From contig NZ_JAUSUT010000001.1 in assembly GCF_030814215.1 (NCBI RefSeq), positions 5,642,001 through 5,706,000 on the forward strand: 64,000 bases of DNA. Direction: 5' to 3'. Of this stretch, positions 60,742 through 64,000 are shown piece after piece; the first letter of the stretch is position 1, and each line of letters opens with the position of its first letter. The notes below the pieces were generated by a model. It was not told the DNA's origin and did no database searches. It saw only the letters and a program-made list of their open reading frames with translations. The position numbers were made by a program, and so were the translations under genes. This DNA is from Amycolatopsis thermophila. Its GTDB lineage: Bacteria > Actinomycetota > Actinomycetes > Mycobacteriales > Pseudonocardiaceae.

Positions 60742-62415
60742 TCAGAGTGCGGCGAGTTCCGGTTCCAGGTCGTCCAGGCCGAGCGTGCCCACCGACAGGG
60801 CCGCCATGTGCCACGCCTTCAGGTCGAACCGCGGGTCGCGTGCCCGCGCGGCCGCACGGCCGGCCAGCCAGGCCCGCTCGCCGAGCTTGTAGCTGATCGC
60901 CTGGCCCGGCACGCCCAGGTAGCGCACGATCTCGCTGTCCAGGAACTCCGACTCGCGGGTGGTGTGCGCGCCGAAGAAGGCGCGGCCGGTCTCCGCCGTC
61001 CAGCGCAGGCCCGGCCCCAGCCCGGCCTCCTCCGGGACGGGCAGGTTCAGGTGCATGCCGATGTCCACGATCACCCGGATCACCCGCATCATCTGGGAGT
61101 CCAGGTACCCCAGCCGCATCCCGGGGTCGGCGAGGTAGCCCAGCTCGTCCATCAGCCGCTCGGCGTAGAGGGCCCAGCCCTCCGTCGTCGCGCTCACCGA
61201 CCCCGCGCTGGTCTGGAACAACGACAACCGGTCGGCCAGCGTCGCCCAGTGGGCGAACTGGAGGTGGTGCCCCGGCACGGACTCGTGGTACCAGGTGCTG
61301 ACCAGCGTCCACAGCGGGAAGCGGGTGCGCCCGAGGGTGGGCAGCCAGGTGCGGCCCGGCCGGGAGAAGTCCCGCGCCGGACGCGTGTAGTAGGGCGCCG
61401 CCGCGCTGCCCGGCGGGGCCAGGCGCGTCTGGAGCACCCGGACCGGGGGCGCGAGGTCGAAGTGCGTGCCGTCGAGGTCGGCCATCGCCCGGCCGGTGAG
61501 GTCCTCCAGCCACTGCCGGACCTCCTCCGCGCCCTCGACCGCGGGCCCTTCGCGGTCCAGGTAGGCCATCGCCTCCAGCACCGGGGCGCCGGGCAGGACC
61601 CGGCCGGCCTGCTCGCGGATCTGCCCGGCCAGCGCGTGGTACTCCTGCCACGCCCACTCCGTCGTGGCGGCGAGGTCGAGGTGCGCCCCGGTCCACTGGC
61701 GGGCCAGCAGCAGGTAGCGTTCCTCGCCGACTCCGTCGGGGGTGCCCTCGGCCTGCGGCAGGTACTCGTCGGTGAGGAACGTGCGCAGGGCGGCGAGCGC
61801 GTCCTGCGCGGCGCTGCTGGCGCGGTTCAGGTCGGCCCGCAGTGCGATCGGCACCTCGGCGCCGGCGGCGAAGTCCGCGAACCAGCCCCGCCCGTCACCG
61901 TCCGCCATCCACGCGGCGAGCTGGCCGGCGGCGGTGTCCACCTGGCGGGGCGCGGCGAACAGCCCGCGCCGGGCGCCCTCGCGCAGCGACGCGGTGTATC
62001 CGGCGAGCGCTTCGGGCACCCGGGAGATCCGGCGCGCGAGGACGGCCCAGTCCTCGTCCGAGTCCGTGGGCATCATCAGGAACACGTTCCGCAGGTTCTG
62101 CAGCGGCCCGAGGATGTTGCGGACCGAACGCAGGTGCTCGCCGGACGCGCTGACCGCCAGGCCGGTCTCCAGCCGCTCCCGCAGCAGCCGGGCGCAGCGG
62201 CGCTCGTCGTCGCCCTCCGGGGTCAGCGCGTCGAGCCGGGCCAGGGTCGCGGTGGCCAGCTCGTCGCGGGCGAGCTGGCCGTCGGGGGAGAGGTCGGTGA
62301 GGCGGTCCTCCCCGGGCGCGATGCCGAGCATGGTGCCCAGCTGGGGGTCGGCGGCACAGGCCTGGGCGACGTGGGAGTCCGCGAGATCACGCACGGCGGC
62401 GGTGGGGTCCGGCAC
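60742..62415 (-). CDS. DUF885 family metallopeptidase-like protein
   Basis: A 557-residue soluble protein of the DUF885 family. The zinc-binding motif is HESVPGHH, with the later [16 protein letters not shown] region conserved in all members. The family is predicted to be a metallopeptidase related to carboxypeptidase Taq-like folds. Substrate unknown. No signal peptide is visible, so it is cytosolic. Confidence 0.88.
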   Translation of the reverse strand: MPDPTAAVRDLADSHVAQACAADPQLGTMLGIAPGEDRLTDLSPDGQLARDELATATLARLDALTPEGDDERRCARLLRERLETGLAVSASGEHLRSVRNILGPLQNLRNVFLMMPTDSDEDWAVLARRISRVPEALAGYTASLREGARRGLFAAPRQVDTAAGQLAAWMADGDGRGWFADFAAGAEVPIALRADLNRASSAAQDALAALRTFLTDEYLPQAEGTPDGVGEERYLLLARQWTGAHLDLAATTEWAWQEYHALAGQIREQAGRVLPGAPVLEAMAYLDREGPAVEGAEEVRQWLEDLTGRAMADLDGTHFDLAPPVRVLQTRLAPPGSAAAPYYTRPARDFSRPGRTWLPTLGRTRFPLWTLVSTWYHESVPGHHLQFAHWATLADRLSLFQTSAGSVSATTEGWALYAERLMDELGYLADPGMRLGYLDSQMMRVIRVIVDIGMHLNLPVPEEAGLGPGLRWTAETGRAFFGAHTTRESEFLDSEIVRYLGVPGQAISYKLGERAWLAGRAAARARDPRFDLKAWHMAALSVGTLGLDDLEPELAAL

Positions 62416-62475
62416 GGTCGGAGTCTAGATCTAGGCTCGGAGGGGCAAGGCAACGCACGCGGAAACGGGGACAGT

Positions 62476-64000
62476 GTGACAGCAGCGCAGGGCCACGACT
62501 TCACCTCGCTCTACCGGCACGGCTTCGTGCGGGTGGCCTCCGCGGTCCCGGAGGTCCGCGTGGCCGACCCGGAGTTCAACGCGGACGCGACGCTGGCGAT
62601 GGCCCGCCGCGCGGCCGACGACGGCGTGGCGCTGACCGTGTTCCCCGAGCTGGGCTTTTCCGCCTACACCGCGGACGACCTGTTCCACCAGGACGCGCTG
62701 CAGGGCGCGGTCGACGACGCCGTGGCCCGGTTCGTCCAGGAGTCGGCGGACCTGCCCGGGGTGTTCGCGATCGGCGCGCCGCAGCGGATCGACGGGCGGC
62801 TGTTCAACTGCGGCATCGTCGTCCACCGTGGACAGGTGCTGGGCGCGGTGTCGAAGAGCTACCTGCCCAGCTACCGCGAGTTCTACGAGAAGCGGCAGTT
62901 CGTGGCGGCCCGCGACGCGGTGTCCGAACGGGCCCGCATCGCCGGGCAGGACGTGCCCTTCGGCAGCGACCTGCTCTTCGCCGCGCCGAACGTGCCCGGC
63001 CTGGTGTTCCACGTCGAGATCTGCGAGGACGGCTGGGTGCCGGTGACCCCGAGCGGGTTCGGCGCGCTGGCCGGGGCGACGGTGCTGCTCAACCTGTCGG
63101 CGAGCAACATCGTGATCGGCAAGGCCGGGTACCGGCGCACGCTGTGCACCGGCCACTCCGCGCGGTTCGTCGCGGCCTACGTGTACTCGGCGGCCGGGCC
63201 GGGGGAGTCCACGACGGACCTGGCCTGGGACGGTCAGGCGGTGATCGCGGAGAACGGGTCGTTGCTGGCCGAGGGCGAGCGGTTCGTGGCGGACCAGCTG
63301 GTCACCGCGGACGTCGACCTGGAGCGGCTGGCCGCGGACCGGTTGCGGATGACCAGTTTCAGCGACAACGCCCACGACCACCGGGAGCGGCTCAAGCGGT
63401 TCCGGCGGGTGGAGTTCGACCTTCAGCTGCCGCCGGGGCCGGTGCGGCTGCGGCGCGAGATCCAGCGTTTCCCGTACGTGCCGGCGAACACGGCCGACCG
63501 CAACGAGCGCTGCCGCGAGGTCCACCACATCCAGGTGCAGGGGCTGACGCAGCGGCTGGCGGCGACCGGGATCGAGAAGGTCGTCATCGGCGTGTCCGGC
63601 GGGCTCGACTCGACCCAGGCGCTGATCATCGCCGCGCAGAGCATGGACAAGCTCGGCCTGCCGCGGGAGAACGTGCTGGCCTACACGATGCCCGGGTTCG
63701 CCACCAGCGACCACACCCTGGCCAACGCGCACAAGCTGATGAAGGCGCTGGGGGCGTCGGCGCACGAGATCGACATCCGGCCCTCGGCGAAGCAGATGCT
63801 GGCCGACCTCGGGCACCCGGCCGCCGACGGGGCGCCGGTGTACGACGTGACGTTCGAGAACGTGCAGGCGGGGGAGCGGACCTCGCACCTGTTCCGGCTG
63901 GCCAACCACCACGGCGCACTCGTGGTGGGCACCGGCGACCTCAGCGAGCAGGCGCTGGGCTGGGCGACCTACGGGGTGGGCGACCAGATGTCGCACTACA
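62476..64000 (+). CDS. nadE: NAD+ synthase, glutamine-hydrolysing (5' part)
   Basis: Runs off the right edge of the window: 508 codons visible of about 650-680 expected. The N-terminal nitrilase-type glutaminase domain has the Glu in FPELGFSAY, the Lys in [15 protein letters not shown] and the Cys in EICEDGW. The synthetase domain begins near residue 350 with the P-loop [14 protein letters not shown]. It amidates nicotinic acid adenine dinucleotide to NAD+ using glutamine. GTG 62476 is the likely start. It is divergent from the DUF885 gene. Confidence 0.95.
   Translation, partial: MTAAQGHDFTSLYRHGFVRVASAVPEVRVADPEFNADATLAMARRAADDGVALTVFPELGFSAYTADDLFHQDALQGAVDDAVARFVQESADLPGVFAIGAPQRIDGRLFNCGIVVHRGQVLGAVSKSYLPSYREFYEKRQFVAARDAVSERARIAGQDVPFGSDLLFAAPNVPGLVFHVEICEDGWVPVTPSGFGALAGATVLLNLSASNIVIGKAGYRRTLCTGHSARFVAAYVYSAAGPGESTTDLAWDGQAVIAENGSLLAEGERFVADQLVTADVDLERLAADRLRMTSFSDNAHDHRERLKRFRRVEFDLQLPPGPVRLRREIQRFPYVPANTADRNERCREVHHIQVQGLTQRLAATGIEKVVIGVSGGLDSTQALIIAAQSMDKLGLPRENVLAYTMPGFATSDHTLANAHKLMKALGASAHEIDIRPSAKQMLADLGHPAADGAPVYDVTFENVQAGERTSHLFRLANHHGALVVGTGDLSEQALGWATYGVGDQMSHY

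Noticed and set aside
1..64000. CRISPR arrays, rRNA genes, riboswitches and intact insertion sequences
   Set aside because: I read through for evenly spaced repeats, rRNA-like segments, conserved riboswitch cores and transposase genes with terminal repeats and found none. The only mobile-element trace is the recombinase remnant near 13.2-13.9 kb.

Overview
The window is very GC-rich, uses many GTG starts and has packed operons with ATGA or GTGA stop/start overlaps. It carries an isorenieratene-type carotenoid operon, a DevR/DosR-like regulator and a DUF5313 protein. Together these point to an actinomycete of the Pseudonocardiaceae, most likely Amycolatopsis or a close relative. This is inferred from gene content; no marker gene was compared.

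Region 1 (18-12486) is an aromatic catabolic island. It holds a 4-hydroxylaminobenzoate lyase-like protein, a nitroreductase, an arylamine N-acetyltransferase, an aromatic acid:H+ symporter, a second MFS transporter, a cupin protein, and a module of Rieske oxygenase, glutamine synthetase-like ligase, ferredoxin reductase and class-I amidotransferase. I read it as a route for nitro-, hydroxylamino- and amino-aromatic acids in which the amine may be gamma-glutamylated before ring oxidation. A 21-bp operator, GTTNCA-N9-TGTAAC, lies before the lyase, the nat/tetR divergent pair, the nitroreductase and the MFS gene. A second, PcaU/PobR-like operator lies between the Rieske gene and its divergent IclR regulator.

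Region 2 (12.5-14.0 kb) is scar tissue: a frame-broken TauE/SafE permease and the 3' part of a large serine recombinase running into tRNA-Leu(GAG). Next come an EamA transporter and two small conserved genes. Region 3 (16110-22451) is the carotenoid operon, transcribed leftward: crtI, crtB, crtYc, crtYd, a methyltransferase, crtU and a Rieske protein (DUF5914). No crtE is present.

Region 4 (22.6-33.7 kb) is mixed chromosomal content: a PEP mutase/isocitrate lyase-family protein, a secreted GH43 enzyme, membrane proteins, two OhrR-like MarR regulators, Dps, an HSL-type esterase, an amidohydrolase and a DUF1015 protein. Region 5 (32.6-37.7 kb) resembles the VirS/MymA arrangement: an AraC regulator divergent from a Baeyer-Villiger-type monooxygenase, followed by a GMC oxidoreductase and an acetoacetate decarboxylase-family protein.

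Region 6 (37.8-39.4 kb) holds a tandem duplication of a small secreted protein gene together with its 5' hairpin and 3' hairpins. After it come a multi-pass patatin-like protein, a large AAA ATPase, a DrrAB-type exporter, an acyl-CoA synthetase, a DevR-like regulator with a tiny membrane ORF in front, an AKR/MFS/MarR set, an XRE-cupin/HAD pair, glmS, a PadR/GyrI-like pair, a decayed universal stress protein gene, two metallopeptidase-like proteins, and the 5' part of nadE, which runs off the right edge.
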